DNA of 64,000 nucleotides from Arcticibacter sp041902385 (GTDB lineage Bacteria > Bacteroidota > Bacteroidia > Sphingobacteriales > Sphingobacteriaceae): NCBI RefSeq assembly GCF_041902385.1, contig NZ_CP169244.1:3472001-3536000 (forward strand), read 5' to 3'. Each line of letters begins with the position of its first letter. Positions within the stretch are counted from its first letter, which is position 1. Below are positions 9,033 through 16,810 of the stretch, in pieces. The notes under the pieces were generated by a model. The model saw nothing but the letters and a program-made list of their open reading frames with translations, made no database searches and was not told the DNA's origin. The position numbers and the translations under genes were made by a program.

Positions 9033-9608
9033 TTGGCATTAGGTAGACCAGGTTTTAACAAAGGTCCACGGGGACCAAGACCTCCGTTTAAGAAAAAAGA
9101 GGCTGAGCATAACATCAATGAGTTCATCAAGGCACCACAGGTTCGTCTTGTAGGTGATAACGTTGAACAGGGGATCTTCTCTTTAAGTGAAGCAAGGGCT
9201 ATTGCTGAAGAGCAGGAGCTTGACTTGGTTGAGATTTCTCCTAATGCAAATCCTCCGGTTTGTAAAGTAATTGATTACAACAAATTTATCTACGAGCAGA
9301 AGAAAAAGCTGAAGGAGATAAAGGCGAATGCGAAGCAGACGGTTATTAAAGAAATCCGTTTCGGGCCGAATACCAATGAACATGACTTTCAGTTTAAGCT
9401 GAAGCATGCGATCAGCTTCCTCGAAAATGGAGAGAAGGTAAGAGCGTATGTTCACTTTAAGGGAAGAGCGATCGTTTATAAAGAACAAGGAGAAATTCTT
9501 CTTCTGAAATTTGCTCAGGCTCTGGAAGAAGTGGGCAAGGTGGAGCAGCTGCCTAAATTAGAGGGTAAACGGATGTTTTTAATTGTTGGCCCGAAAGCGA
9601 AGAAATAG
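9033..9608 (+). CDS. infC: Translation initiation factor IF-3
   Basis: A 191-residue IF-3 with a short basic N-terminal extension (GRPGFNKGPRGPRPPF), the N-domain starting INEFIKAPQVRLVGDN, a linker, and the C-domain VIKEIRFGPNTNEHDFQFKLKHA. The start is TTG at 9033: AAGGA at 9021-9025 sits seven bases upstream and no ATG in the frame would keep the N-domain. IF-3 discriminates against non-AUG starts, so an unusual start codon fits the classic autoregulation of infC, here with TTG instead of the AUU known from E. coli. It lies 13 bases after thrS. Confidence 0.97.
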   Translation: MALGRPGFNKGPRGPRPPFKKKEAEHNINEFIKAPQVRLVGDNVEQGIFSLSEARAIAEEQELDLVEISPNANPPVCKVIDYNKFIYEQKKKLKEIKANAKQTVIKEIRFGPNTNEHDFQFKLKHAISFLENGEKVRAYVHFKGRAIVYKEQGEILLLKFAQALEEVGKVEQLPKLEGKRMFLIVGPKAKK

Positions 9609-9697
9609 GATAGATTAAGATCAAAGACTAAAGGCAGGGGCGCGGTTCTGGTTTGCGCAGTTGCTGATGGTCACTTTAAAACAATAAAAACAGAGTT

Positions 9698-9898
9698 ATG
9701 CCAAAAATGAAAACCAATTCCAGTGCTAAAAAGCGTTTTAAGCTTACTGGAACCGGTAAAATTGCAAGGAACAACGCGTTTATGAGTCACATCTTAACCA
9801 AGATGTCTACAAAACGTAAGCGTAACTTAGGTCAGACCAGCTTAGTATCTGATGCTGACTTAGGAAACGTAAAGAGAATGCTTTGCATCGGGAAGTAA
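9698..9898 (+). CDS. rpmI: Large-subunit ribosomal protein L35
   Basis: A 66-residue, strongly basic protein beginning MPKMKTNSSAKKRFKLTGTGK, the diagnostic L35 N-terminus, and ending in KRKRNLGQTSLVSDADLGNVKRML. It is an rRNA-binding component of the 50S subunit. It follows infC after 89 non-coding bases and precedes rplT, as in the conserved infC-rpmI-rplT cluster. No separate promoter is obvious in the gap. Confidence 0.97.
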   Translation: MPKMKTNSSAKKRFKLTGTGKIARNNAFMSHILTKMSTKRKRNLGQTSLVSDADLGNVKRMLCIGK

Positions 9899-9974
9899 AT
9901 TAATTATTTAACCAGGCAACCGGTAGTAAGTCTGCTGTGAAACGCAGCGCCGCCTGCCAAAAAACAACAAAAAA

Positions 9975-10319
9975 ATGCCACGTTCGGTAAACGCAGTAGC
10001 GTCAAGAAGAAGAAGAAAGAAAATCCTTAAATTGGCCAAAGGCTACTGGGGATCACGTAGTAAGGTTTACACCATTGCTAAAAACACGGTTGAAAAAGGT
10101 TTGCAATATGCTTACCGTGACCGTAAGACCAAGAAAAGAGAGTTCAGAGCTTTGTGGATTCAGCGTATCAACGCTGGTGCACGTCACCACGGAATCTCTT
10201 ACTCTCAGTTAATGGGTAAATTAGCAGCCAAGAACATCGGCTTAAACCGTAAAGTACTTGCTGACTTAGCAATGAATGAACCAGAAGCGTTCAAAGCTAT
10301 AATCGACGCAGTGAAATAG
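9975..10319 (+). CDS. rplT: Large-subunit ribosomal protein L20
   Basis: A 114-residue basic protein beginning MPRSVNAVASRRRRKKILKLAKGYWGSRSKVYTI-type sequence, typical of L20, with the globular C-terminal part LWIQRINAGARHHGISYSQLMGKL. It helps assemble the 50S subunit early, and in several bacteria it also represses its own operon by binding an mRNA structure that mimics its rRNA site. The 76-base gap before it holds complementary segments (GGCA near 9916 with TGCC near 9956, and CTGC with GCAG inside) that could form such a structure; this is inference. A strong terminator follows. Confidence 0.97.
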   Translation: MPRSVNAVASRRRRKKILKLAKGYWGSRSKVYTIAKNTVEKGLQYAYRDRKTKKREFRALWIQRINAGARHHGISYSQLMGKLAAKNIGLNRKVLADLAMNEPEAFKAIIDAVK

Positions 10320-10340
10320 ATTTCACTGATCAAAAAAAGA

Positions 10341-10374
10341 GGCTGTCTCCAATTACGGAGGCAGCCTTTTTTTT
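10341..10374 (+). terminator. Intrinsic terminator after rplT
   Basis: GGCTGTCTCC at 10341-10350 pairs with GGAGGCAGCC at 10357-10366 (one G-T pair) around a six-base loop, followed by eight T. It ends the thrS-infC-rpmI-rplT operon. Confidence 0.93.
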
Positions 10375-10455
10375 GCACTCAGCTTGGTTGCTTTCCCGTC
10401 CTCTTTTATCATAACTTGTGAATTACGCATATGATTGTTTATTTTGAGGAACAGT

Positions 10456-10471
10456 AGGCGGACGTCTGCCT
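10456..10471. promoter_or_regulatory. Near-perfect dyad upstream of the DUF72 gene
   Basis: AGGCGGACGTCTGCCT is symmetric about GACGTC except for one position in each arm. It lies 16 bases before the DUF72 start and may be an operator or a small hairpin in the leader. Confidence 0.35.
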
Positions 10472-10487
10472 GAAAAATAACTGAATC

Positions 10488-11432
10488 ATGGATTTTGGAA
10501 AAGTAGCAGAAGAAGAACTGCCCGCGGTTGATTTTACCCTTCCCGCTGACGGTGCCTTCACTGAAAATATATTAGGGGGCCAGCGGGCCGCGGACCTGAG
10601 CCTGTACGTTGGCTGCGCCAAGTGGGGGCGGAAGGAATGGGTGGGTATGATCTATCCTGAAAAGACAAAAGAAGCGCGATTCCTGGATGAATACGTAAAA
10701 CACTTCAATTCCATTGAGCTTAATGCCGTCTTTTATAACATGCCTAAGAAGGAGCAGATCAGCGCCTGGAGAGACAAGGCTGTAGCGGAGGGGAAGGACT
10801 TTAAGTTCTGCCCGAAGTTTACCCGCAGTATCAGTCACATCAGACGTTTGAAGAATGCTGACGATGACACCTCAAGGTATTTGGAAAGCATCTATGAGTT
10901 CGGGCCATACCTTGGGCCTGCTTTCCTTCAACTGAGCGATAATTTTGGTCCGAAAAATCTGGATGTTCTTTCTGAGTATCTGGACAAGCTGCCTCGTGAC
11001 CTCAGCGTGTTTGTGGAGGTAAGACATCCCGATTGGTTTAAAGACCCGGAGTCGCGGAGGGCTTTTTTCGAGCTTCTGAACCGATCTGGCAAGGGGGCAA
11101 TCATCACAGACGCCAGCGGGAGAAGGGACTGTGTGCATATGGAGCTCTCTACCCCTGAGGCCTTCATCCGGTTTGTTGGAAACGGACTTCATCCAACTGA
11201 TTTCGAACGGATTGATGCCTGGGTAGAAAGACTGGCAGAGTGGGTAGACAGGGGACTTCGCTCCATCTATTTTTTTCTTCATCAGCATGATGAAAAAGAT
11301 ACGCCTATCCTTGCCGAATACTCGATCAGGAAGTTGAACGAGAAGTTAGGCACCCAGCTCAAATATCCTGCGTTTGTAAAAAAACAGACTCTTTGTTTTA
11401 AACTTCCGCAGGGATTGATTGTTTTCTTATAA
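10488..11432 (+). CDS. DUF72 domain protein (YecE-like TIM barrel)
   Basis: A 314-residue member of the DUF72 family. The domain starts near residue 44 with LYVGCAKWGRKEWVGMIYP and continues through FNSIELNAVFYNMP, FCPKFTRSISH, FLQLSDNF, FVEVRHPDWF and a C-terminal YFFLHQHDE. These correspond to the conserved blocks of the family, which adopts a TIM-barrel fold; its function is not established. Residues 1-43 are an acidic extension absent from the second family member at 60267-61030. It stands alone between the rplT terminator and the peroxiredoxin gene. The ATG at 10488 is preceded by a dyad element. Confidence 0.9.
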   Translation: MDFGKVAEEELPAVDFTLPADGAFTENILGGQRAADLSLYVGCAKWGRKEWVGMIYPEKTKEARFLDEYVKHFNSIELNAVFYNMPKKEQISAWRDKAVAEGKDFKFCPKFTRSISHIRRLKNADDDTSRYLESIYEFGPYLGPAFLQLSDNFGPKNLDVLSEYLDKLPRDLSVFVEVRHPDWFKDPESRRAFFELLNRSGKGAIITDASGRRDCVHMELSTPEAFIRFVGNGLHPTDFERIDAWVERLAEWVDRGLRSIYFFLHQHDEKDTPILAEYSIRKLNEKLGTQLKYPAFVKKQTLCFKLPQGLIVFL

Positions 11433-11449
11433 TCTACTAGATTAGTAGA
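11433..11449. promoter_or_regulatory. 7-bp-arm dyad upstream of the peroxiredoxin gene
   Basis: TCTACTA and TAGTAGA flank GAT in perfect symmetry, starting right after the DUF72 stop and 33 bases before the peroxiredoxin ATG. It is a candidate binding site for a redox regulator, without direct support. Confidence 0.35.
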
Positions 11450-11482
11450 GAGATGGCGATTAACCCTTAAATAATAGTATAT

Positions 11483-12118
11483 ATGAGCTTAAGAATTGGT
11501 GATACCGCTCCAAATTTTACCGCGAAGACTTCGCAGGGCGAAATTAATTTCTATGACTATGTTGGCGACAGCTGGGCTGTATTGTTTAGCCACCCGGCAG
11601 ACTATACGCCTATCTGTACGACTGAGCTCGGCAGGACAGCAGCTTTAAGCGATGAGTTTGCTAAGCGTAACGTAAAAGTACTGGCCCTGAGTGTAGATCC
11701 TGTTGACAAGCATCAGGGCTGGATACAGGACATCAATGAAACCCAGAACGTGGAAGTCAACTTTCCGATTGTGGCGGACGAAAATAAGGAAGTTGCGGAG
11801 GCGTATGGCATGATTCATCCAAATGCTTCTGAAACGCATACAGTGCGGTCTCTATTCGTGATTGACCCTGCAAAGAAAGTGAAGCTGATTATTTCTTACC
11901 CGGCATCAACCGGTCGTAATTTCCAGGAGATCCTCCGTGTGATTGACTCCTTGCAGCTCACTGCTGAGTACAGTGTGGCTACTCCGGCCGACTGGAAGGA
12001 CGGAGAAGATGTAGTTGTGGTGAACACAATTAAGACTGAAGATATTCCGTCGAAGTTCCCTAAAGGACACCGGGTAGTGAAACCTTATCTCAGGTTCACA
12101 CCGCAGCCGAATAAGTAA
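11483..12118 (+). CDS. Peroxiredoxin, 1-Cys Prx6 type
   Basis: A 211-residue thiol peroxidase that reduces peroxides in the cytoplasm. The peroxidatic site is PADYTPICTTE near residues 38-48, with the PxxxT/SxxC motif and Cys at about 46; the active-site Arg lies in VRSLFVIDP near 125. There is no second conserved Cys in the C-terminal part (PADWKDGEDVVV and FPKGHRVVKPYLRFTP), which together with the length marks the Prx6 subgroup rather than AhpC. The ATG at 11483 gives the standard N-terminus. It is monocistronic: a dyad lies upstream and a terminator downstream. Confidence 0.95.
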   Translation: MSLRIGDTAPNFTAKTSQGEINFYDYVGDSWAVLFSHPADYTPICTTELGRTAALSDEFAKRNVKVLALSVDPVDKHQGWIQDINETQNVEVNFPIVADENKEVAEAYGMIHPNASETHTVRSLFVIDPAKKVKLIISYPASTGRNFQEILRVIDSLQLTAEYSVATPADWKDGEDVVVVNTIKTEDIPSKFPKGHRVVKPYLRFTPQPNK

Positions 12119-12133
12119 GATTTTTGCCTCTGA

Positions 12134-12165
12134 AGCCCTGCCCGAAGTTGTTAGCAGGGCTTTTT
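12134..12165 (+). terminator. Intrinsic terminator after the peroxiredoxin gene
   Basis: AGCCCTGC at 12134-12141 pairs with GCAGGGCT at 12154-12161 around a 12-base loop, followed by a short T run. Confidence 0.85.
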
Positions 12166-12197
12166 ACAATAAATGGAGCCGCGGACGCAGTAATGCA

Positions 12198-12213
12198 ACT
12201 ATAACGTTATAGT
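12198..12213. promoter_or_regulatory. Perfect 16-bp palindrome upstream of the cold-shock promoter
   Basis: ACTATAACGTTATAGT is a perfect palindrome, 23 bases upstream of the TTTG element of the cold-shock promoter. It is a candidate operator. Confidence 0.45.
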
Positions 12214-12236
12214 AGGCAACAGAGGCACTTTTTTAA

Positions 12237-12267
12237 TTTGGTTTTCAATTTATTTTTCCTAAGTTTG
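12237..12267 (+). promoter_or_regulatory. Bacteroidota-type promoter of the cold-shock gene
   Basis: TTTG at 12237-12240 and TAAGTTTG at 12260-12267, separated by 19 bases, match the TTTG/TAnnTTTG consensus. Transcription would start near 12274, leaving a leader of about 100 bases. Confidence 0.7.
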
Positions 12268-12372
12268 AATAAATCTCCTGTTCTTAAATTACCTGATTAA
12301 TAAATCTAAATTTCTTTTTCAGTTAACGCTAATTACGGATGATTTACTAGTATTTTATTATTTTTTATTTTT

Positions 12373-12570
12373 ATGAAAACTGGAAAAGTTAAATGGTTTA
12401 ATGCCGAAAAAGGTTATGGTTTTATTGTACAGGAAGACGGAAAAGAAATTTTTGTACATTTCAAAGACGTACAAGGCGGAGTGAATGCTTTACGCGATAA
12501 CGACAGCGTTGAGTTTGAAGTTGCCGAAGGACGTAAAGGCCTTCAGGCTGTTAATGTGAAGAAAGCTTAA
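12373..12570 (+). CDS. Cold-shock protein, CspA family
   Basis: A 65-residue OB-fold RNA-binding protein. RNP1 is KGYGFI at residues 14-19 (after KWFNAEK) and RNP2 is IFVHF near 26-30, both intact. Such proteins act as RNA chaperones at low temperature or during growth changes. The predicted leader of about 100 A/T-rich bases fits post-transcriptional control known for the family, though constitutive relatives exist. It is monocistronic with its own promoter and terminator. Confidence 0.96.
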   Translation: MKTGKVKWFNAEKGYGFIVQEDGKEIFVHFKDVQGGVNALRDNDSVEFEVAEGRKGLQAVNVKKA

Positions 12571-12601
12571 TCACCACATAAACATAACCAACCGAATTTA
12601 G

Positions 12602-12624
12602 AAGCCCCCTTGTGGGGCTTTTTT
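12602..12624 (+). terminator. Intrinsic terminator after the cold-shock gene
   Basis: AAGCCCC at 12602-12608 and GGGGCTT at 12614-12620 form the stem, and the T run continues to 12624. Confidence 0.92.
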
Positions 12625-12633
12625 GTTGAACGT

Positions 12634-12702
12634 CTATTTGTTTTTCAAAGGCCAAGAAGAACATTCATCTAACTTTAATCCCGGTTTCTGCCTACAGCTC
12701 AT
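12634..12702 (-). other. Tiny conserved ORF (22 codons) or dispersed repeat, copy 2
   Basis: ATG to TAG on the minus strand, encoding 22 residues with ECSSWPLK near the end. It matches the mini-ORF at 3817-3894 at M1, S2, K6, K10, E13-W17 and K20. The remaining gene-free sequence from 12703 to about 12906 shows nothing recognisable. Confidence 0.3.
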
Positions 12703-13009
12703 GGATGTTTTTGTTGGAAGTCTAGTAGAGTCACACTTAATTGCTTTTCAGACCAAGCGGAAAAGTTAGGGGATAATTAAGCATAGATCTTCATTAAGCG
12801 ATACATGAAAAAGCTGAGGTTTCACATATCTCCGAGCTGGCTTCACAGTGCTTGGCTTTTAGGATTGAAAGATCCAGCTGATGCTCCAGTTTTTTGATTA
12901 TCACGGGTTTAGTTCGTTCAGGTAACGACCTTGAATGGTGAGGAGGATCGCGCCTCCTTCGCTGTACTTCATATACTGCTTTCCCGCGCGGCCTATGATA
13001 GTACAGTTG

Positions 13010-14191
13010 TTAAATCCGTTCTGCCTCTATGACGATGAGCTTGCCATATTGGTCAGTCGTGAAAATGAGGTACAGCTCTCCTCCGTCTGATATCTTTTGC
13101 TTCTTCTTTACCTGTTCGGCTTCCAGCGGAAAGTTCCTCACAATCACGTTGGCCTTGATTCTGGTTTTACTGTCTTTGCTGAAACTGCTGTAGGCATTCA
13201 CATCCTTCACCTTAAAGATCCTTCCGGGGAACTGGATGAACGGTTCTGACGAGGTGTATAAATGCGTGTTTACGTTTAGTTTCAGGACGGGATACTGTTC
13301 GGCAATACTCCTGAATCCGCCGGCTTTCATCAAGGCCACATCGGGCTCATACAGGTAAGACAGGGGATCGGAGAACTGCCGGATCTGCAGCTCCTTCTCA
13401 TGGGAGATATAGAATGAAAACGTTCTTGCCCCCTCCGGGCCTGTCATTGCGCAGGTAATGAGAGGCTCTCCCGTAAATCCTTTGTCTATCACCCAAAGAA
13501 GTTCCTTACAGTCGTTCTTAACGCTGACCACGTGCACTTCTGATACTTGCGACAGTTCCTTCAGACCTGACTGGATGTCAAACAGGGGAGAGGTTTTAAT
13601 GACGATGCGGGGTGCCTTTGACAAAAGGAGCGGAAGGCAGGCCGTTACATCGGGTACTGTGTCCTTCAGCAGGAAGACTTTTCTGCTTTCGATGCGCCTG
13701 GCGGGGTCGAGGTAAATCGTGTCGAATGACAGATTACTGGTTTCCAGGAAGCCGATGCTGTCGGCCTTGATGAATGTGATATTAGAAGCCCCGAGCACTG
13801 AGGCGTTATGCGCCGCGATATCAGAGAGCTCTTCGTTTTGTTCGATATGGTAAACCTGAGCTGCACGCCTGGCAAAATAGAACGAATCTACACCGAAGCC
13901 TCCTGTCAGATCTGCTATATGATTTCCTTTCAACAGTGCAGTTTTGTAATGCGCAGTAGATTCGGAGGAGGCTTGCTCCATGTTAAGCCTTGGAGGAAAG
14001 TAGATACCCGGCGTTGCATGCCAGAGGGGAAGCTTTTTCTGGCTCCGTTTCTTTCCGTCTACCTGTGAGGCAAGTTCGGCGGAAGACACTTCACTGAACG
14101 GACTCTTCTGCAGTGCAATGCCGGCAGGATCATCGTTCAGGTGATACAGGATAAACTTTTGAACTTCCGCGTCTACGATGTGCCTATTCAA
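13010..14191 (-). CDS. Class I SAM-dependent methyltransferase with THUMP-like C-terminal domain
   Basis: A 393-residue protein. The SAM-binding motif I is IADLTGGFGVDSFYFARRA near residues 92-110, an acidic motif II lies in YHIEQNEEL, and YLDPARR near 160 is the DPARR signature of this methyltransferase family. The C-terminal part (IKANVIVRNFPLEAEQVKKKQKISDGGELYLIF) matches a THUMP-like domain, suggesting an RNA substrate; the target is not known. The start is TTG at 14191, overlapping the aspartokinase stop by 8 bases, so the two are cotranscribed and probably translationally coupled. The functional link between aspartokinase and this enzyme is not evident. Confidence 0.85.
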   Translation of the reverse strand: MNRHIVDAEVQKFILYHLNDDPAGIALQKSPFSEVSSAELASQVDGKKRSQKKLPLWHATPGIYFPPRLNMEQASSESTAHYKTALLKGNHIADLTGGFGVDSFYFARRAAQVYHIEQNEELSDIAAHNASVLGASNITFIKADSIGFLETSNLSFDTIYLDPARRIESRKVFLLKDTVPDVTACLPLLLSKAPRIVIKTSPLFDIQSGLKELSQVSEVHVVSVKNDCKELLWVIDKGFTGEPLITCAMTGPEGARTFSFYISHEKELQIRQFSDPLSYLYEPDVALMKAGGFRSIAEQYPVLKLNVNTHLYTSSEPFIQFPGRIFKVKDVNAYSSFSKDSKTRIKANVIVRNFPLEAEQVKKKQKISDGGELYLIFTTDQYGKLIVIEAERI

Positions 14192-15460
14192 ATGCTTCGA
14201 TATTATCTTTCATTACCATCTGGCAGGTATGCCTGCTTTTTACTTCCAGCAGCACTTTCTTATTAGCCGTTACCCGGTCAATCGTTTGCTGATTGTAGTA
14301 TCTGATGGTGACAAGTTCCATGCCCTTATTATATTTCACCCGGTAGGTAACAGATAAAGCAGCGATCAGCTTTGTAATCTTTTCTTCGTCATGATCAACA
14401 CTTATGGAGAAGCTTAAGGCTGAGTTGAGCATGGTATTTACCTTCACCTTGTATTTATGCAGGATGTCAAAGATCTGACTGAGGTTCTCTTCGATGATGA
14501 AGGAGTAGTCTTTGGGAAGAATGGAGATCAGCACCTGGTTCACCTTAAAGATGAAAGAGGGCACAGGTAGCGGCTTGTCGATATGACCGATAACTGTGCC
14601 CTCGGCGTCAGGCGTAAGGAACGAACGTACGTAAAGAGGAATGTTGTTGTTTTGCAGCGGTTTTATTGTCTTCGGATGTATCACCGTTGCTCCGTAGTAA
14701 GCAAGTTCTATTGCGTCGTGATAGCTTAGCTGCTGAATCAGTTCAGTATGATCGAACCATTTAGGGTCAGCATTTAAAACTCCCGGAACATCCTTCCAGA
14801 TGGTGACGCCGTTTGCCTTCAGGCAAGAGGCGAAGATGGCGGCTGAGTAGTCTGAACCCTCACGCCCGAGGGTGGTGGTAAAGTTCTCCGAGGTGCTTCC
14901 TATGAAGCCCTGGGTGATGAGAACCTTCTGCTGCAACAGAGGCAGCAGCTGTGCCTCTGCAAGGTGCCGGGTCTTATTCCAGTCTACCTTACCTTCGCGG
15001 TACGTATTATCTGTCTGGATATAGTTACGAGCATCCACCCACTGATTGTTCACGCCAATATAGCCCAGGTAGTGGCTTACAATACGGGTTGATACAAGTT
15101 CACCGATGGATACGATCTGGTCGTAGATATAGTCGAAATCGAAGGGCTCGTCCTCCAGGATCCAGTCGATTTCGACGAAGGTATTTGATATATCATCAAA
15201 AGCAGGATGAGCCTTATCCGGGAATAATTCTTCCAGGATCTGATAGTGGTACCCCTTGATGTCCTCGAAAATCTCCTGAACAGAGTCAAGGCCTTCGAAG
15301 TATGCCCGGGTGAGCCGTTCAAGGGCGTCAGTGGTTTTCCCCATCGCGGAGATAACGACGAGCAGTTGCTTGTCTGCACTGTTGCTAATGATTCGTGCGA
15401 CGTTCTTTACCCCCCGGCGTCTTTTACCGATGCTCCCCCGAATTTGTATATTTCAGTCAT
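14184..15460 (-). CDS. lysC: Aspartokinase, frameshifted at a C6 run near its start
   Basis: Aspartate kinase catalyses the first step of the aspartate pathway (Lys, Thr, Met, diaminopimelate). The ATG at 15458-15460 begins MTEIYKFGGASVKDA, with the KFGGAS substrate/ATP motif. After 17 codons the frame hits TAA; the next frame continues NVARIISNSADKQLLVVISAMGKTTDAL to the end. One extra C in the run at 15410-15415 (G on the coding strand) restores a 425-residue enzyme. Further conserved parts are TQGFIGST, TTLGREGSDYSAA, WKDVPGVLNADP and the C-terminal ACT region. Without correction only the fragment from the internal ATG at 15344 would be seen. It overlaps the methyltransferase start by 8 bases. 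An assembly error is likely. Confidence 0.88.
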
Positions 15461-15532
15461 TGTATCAAATGCTTTTGCAGAAGGCCTTGTTTGCGGTTCT
15501 CCTGCTTATGAGTAAAATATTGTAGCCCGGCC

Positions 15533-16009
15533 TTATTGGAGGGCTTTATCATGTGTCTCAGGCGCGATCTCAAGCGCTACGTTGATCCACTCCCCGTCAA
15601 ACCTGGCGGTGTATTTTTTATAAAAGTTGATAGCAGGGGTGTTCCATTCGAGCACCTGCCACACAATCCCGTTGAACCCTTTCTCCCTGGCCTCGCGGAT
15701 AATGGTGTCGAAAAGCATCTTCCCGATTCCTCTGCAGCGGTGTTCCTTGGTAACGAAGAAGTCCTCAAGATACATCCGGCAGCCTTTCCACGTGGAGAAA
15801 CGTATATAGTAAAGGGCGAAACCTTCCACCACTCCATTTACCTCAGCCACGAAGGCTTTCCATACGGGCTTTTCGCCAAAACCGGCCTCCTCGAACTCCT
15901 GCTGCGTAACAGTGACCTCTTCAGGGGCTTTCTCATATACCGCCAGTTGGTATACAAGCTCCATGATCCGCGCACAATCTGCTTTTTCTGCTGTTCTTAT
16001 TTTAATCAT
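15533..16009 (-). CDS. GNAT-family N-acetyltransferase
   Basis: A 158-residue single-domain acetyltransferase, about the size of diamine/spermidine N-acetyltransferases. It begins IKIRTAEKADCARIMELVYQLAVYEKAPEEV, with the central LEDFFVTKEHRCRGIGKMLFD block; RCRGIGK is the acetyl-CoA pyrophosphate loop (R/QxxGxG/A), and WQVLEWNTPAINFYKK is motif B. The pattern resembles SSAT-like proteins (YEKAPEEV, W..LEWN..A..FY), so a polyamine or thialysine substrate is possible but unproven. It lies 72 bases downstream of the lysC start on the same strand and is followed upstream by a heptamer repeat. Confidence 0.88.
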   Translation of the reverse strand: MIKIRTAEKADCARIMELVYQLAVYEKAPEEVTVTQQEFEEAGFGEKPVWKAFVAEVNGVVEGFALYYIRFSTWKGCRMYLEDFFVTKEHRCRGIGKMLFDTIIREAREKGFNGIVWQVLEWNTPAINFYKKYTARFDGEWINVALEIAPETHDKALQ

Positions 16010-16030
16010 TGTTTTTCGGTGTTGGGGGGT

Positions 16031-16086
16031 AGCTTTCCGCTTTCAGCTTCTGCTTTCAGCTTTCCGCTTTCCGCTTTCTGCTTTTC
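16031..16086 (+). repeat. Heptamer array, GCTTTCN type
   Basis: Units of GCTTTCC, GCTTTCA, GCTTCT, GCTTTCA, GCTTTCC, GCTTTCC, GCTTTCT and GCTTTT follow each other from about 16032. It fills the gap between the acetyltransferase and yggS genes and touches the yggS stop codon. Confidence 0.85.
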
Positions 16087-16769
16087 TATTTCCAATAGGG
16101 GATGACGCGCTTGCCGAAGATCGTGCTGCCTACGCGGATCATTGTACTTCCCTGCTGGATGGCCTCTTTATAGTCGGACGACATGCCCATTGAAATCTCT
16201 TTAAAGTACTCTTTGTCTCTAAAGAAGGATTGCTTGATCCCTTCAAAGAAGGTTCTAAGTTCGTAGAATTCTTCTTTGATCTGCTTTTCACCCGCTGCAT
16301 TGGTGGCAATGCCCATCACGCCAACCACGCGGATGTTTTTCATCTCAGCAAACTCATCCGAACGCAAAAGTTCGATGGCTTCGTCAAAGGCGAGCCCGAA
16401 CTTTGTTTCCTCTTCTGCGATATAGATCTGCAACAGGCAGTCGATGATCCTGTCGTGCTTAGCCGCTTGCTTGTCAATCTCCTTCAGCAGCTTAATACTG
16501 TCGACGGAGTGGATCAGATCAATGAAGGGTGCAATGTATTTTACCTTATTGGTTTGAAGGTGTCCGATCATGTGCCACTCAATATCGGCCGGGAGATGTT
16601 CGTGTTTTTCTACCAGCTCCTGCACGTGGTTCTCTCCAAATACCCGTTGGCCTGCATTATAGGCTTCCATGATTTCCTCTTCTGATTTGGTCTTAGAAAC
16701 CGCTATGAGCTTGACATTTAGACGGTCTACCTCATTCTTTAATTCTGTCAAGTTGGCTGCTATGCTCAT
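16086..16769 (-). CDS. YggS-family pyridoxal phosphate homeostasis protein
   Basis: A 227-residue PLP-binding TIM-barrel protein (YggS/PROSC/PLPBP). Lys26 in LIAVSKTKSEEEI is the PLP-binding residue; further family blocks are FGENHVQELVEKHEHL, IEWHMIGHLQTNKVKYI, LIHSVDSIKLLKEID, and SMGMSSDYKEAIQQGSTMIRVGSTIFG, the phosphate-binding end. It is not a catalytic enzyme; it buffers free PLP and affects amino-acid balance. Length and all blocks are normal. It is divergent from a DUF4296 lipoprotein gene, with only 41 bases between starts. Confidence 0.95.
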   Translation of the reverse strand: MSIAANLTELKNEVDRLNVKLIAVSKTKSEEEIMEAYNAGQRVFGENHVQELVEKHEHLPADIEWHMIGHLQTNKVKYIAPFIDLIHSVDSIKLLKEIDKQAAKHDRIIDCLLQIYIAEEETKFGLAFDEAIELLRSDEFAEMKNIRVVGVMGIATNAAGEKQIKEEFYELRTFFEGIKQSFFRDKEYFKEISMGMSSDYKEAIQQGSTMIRVGSTIFGKRVIPYWK

Positions 16770-16810
16770 TTATGTGTATTTTTACCCGATAATCACGGCT
16801 AAATTAATAA

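Noticed and set aside
9609..9697. Known L20 leader structure before rpmI
   Set aside because: No convincing long pairing could be drawn by eye in these 89 bases; only weak complementary pieces are present nearby.
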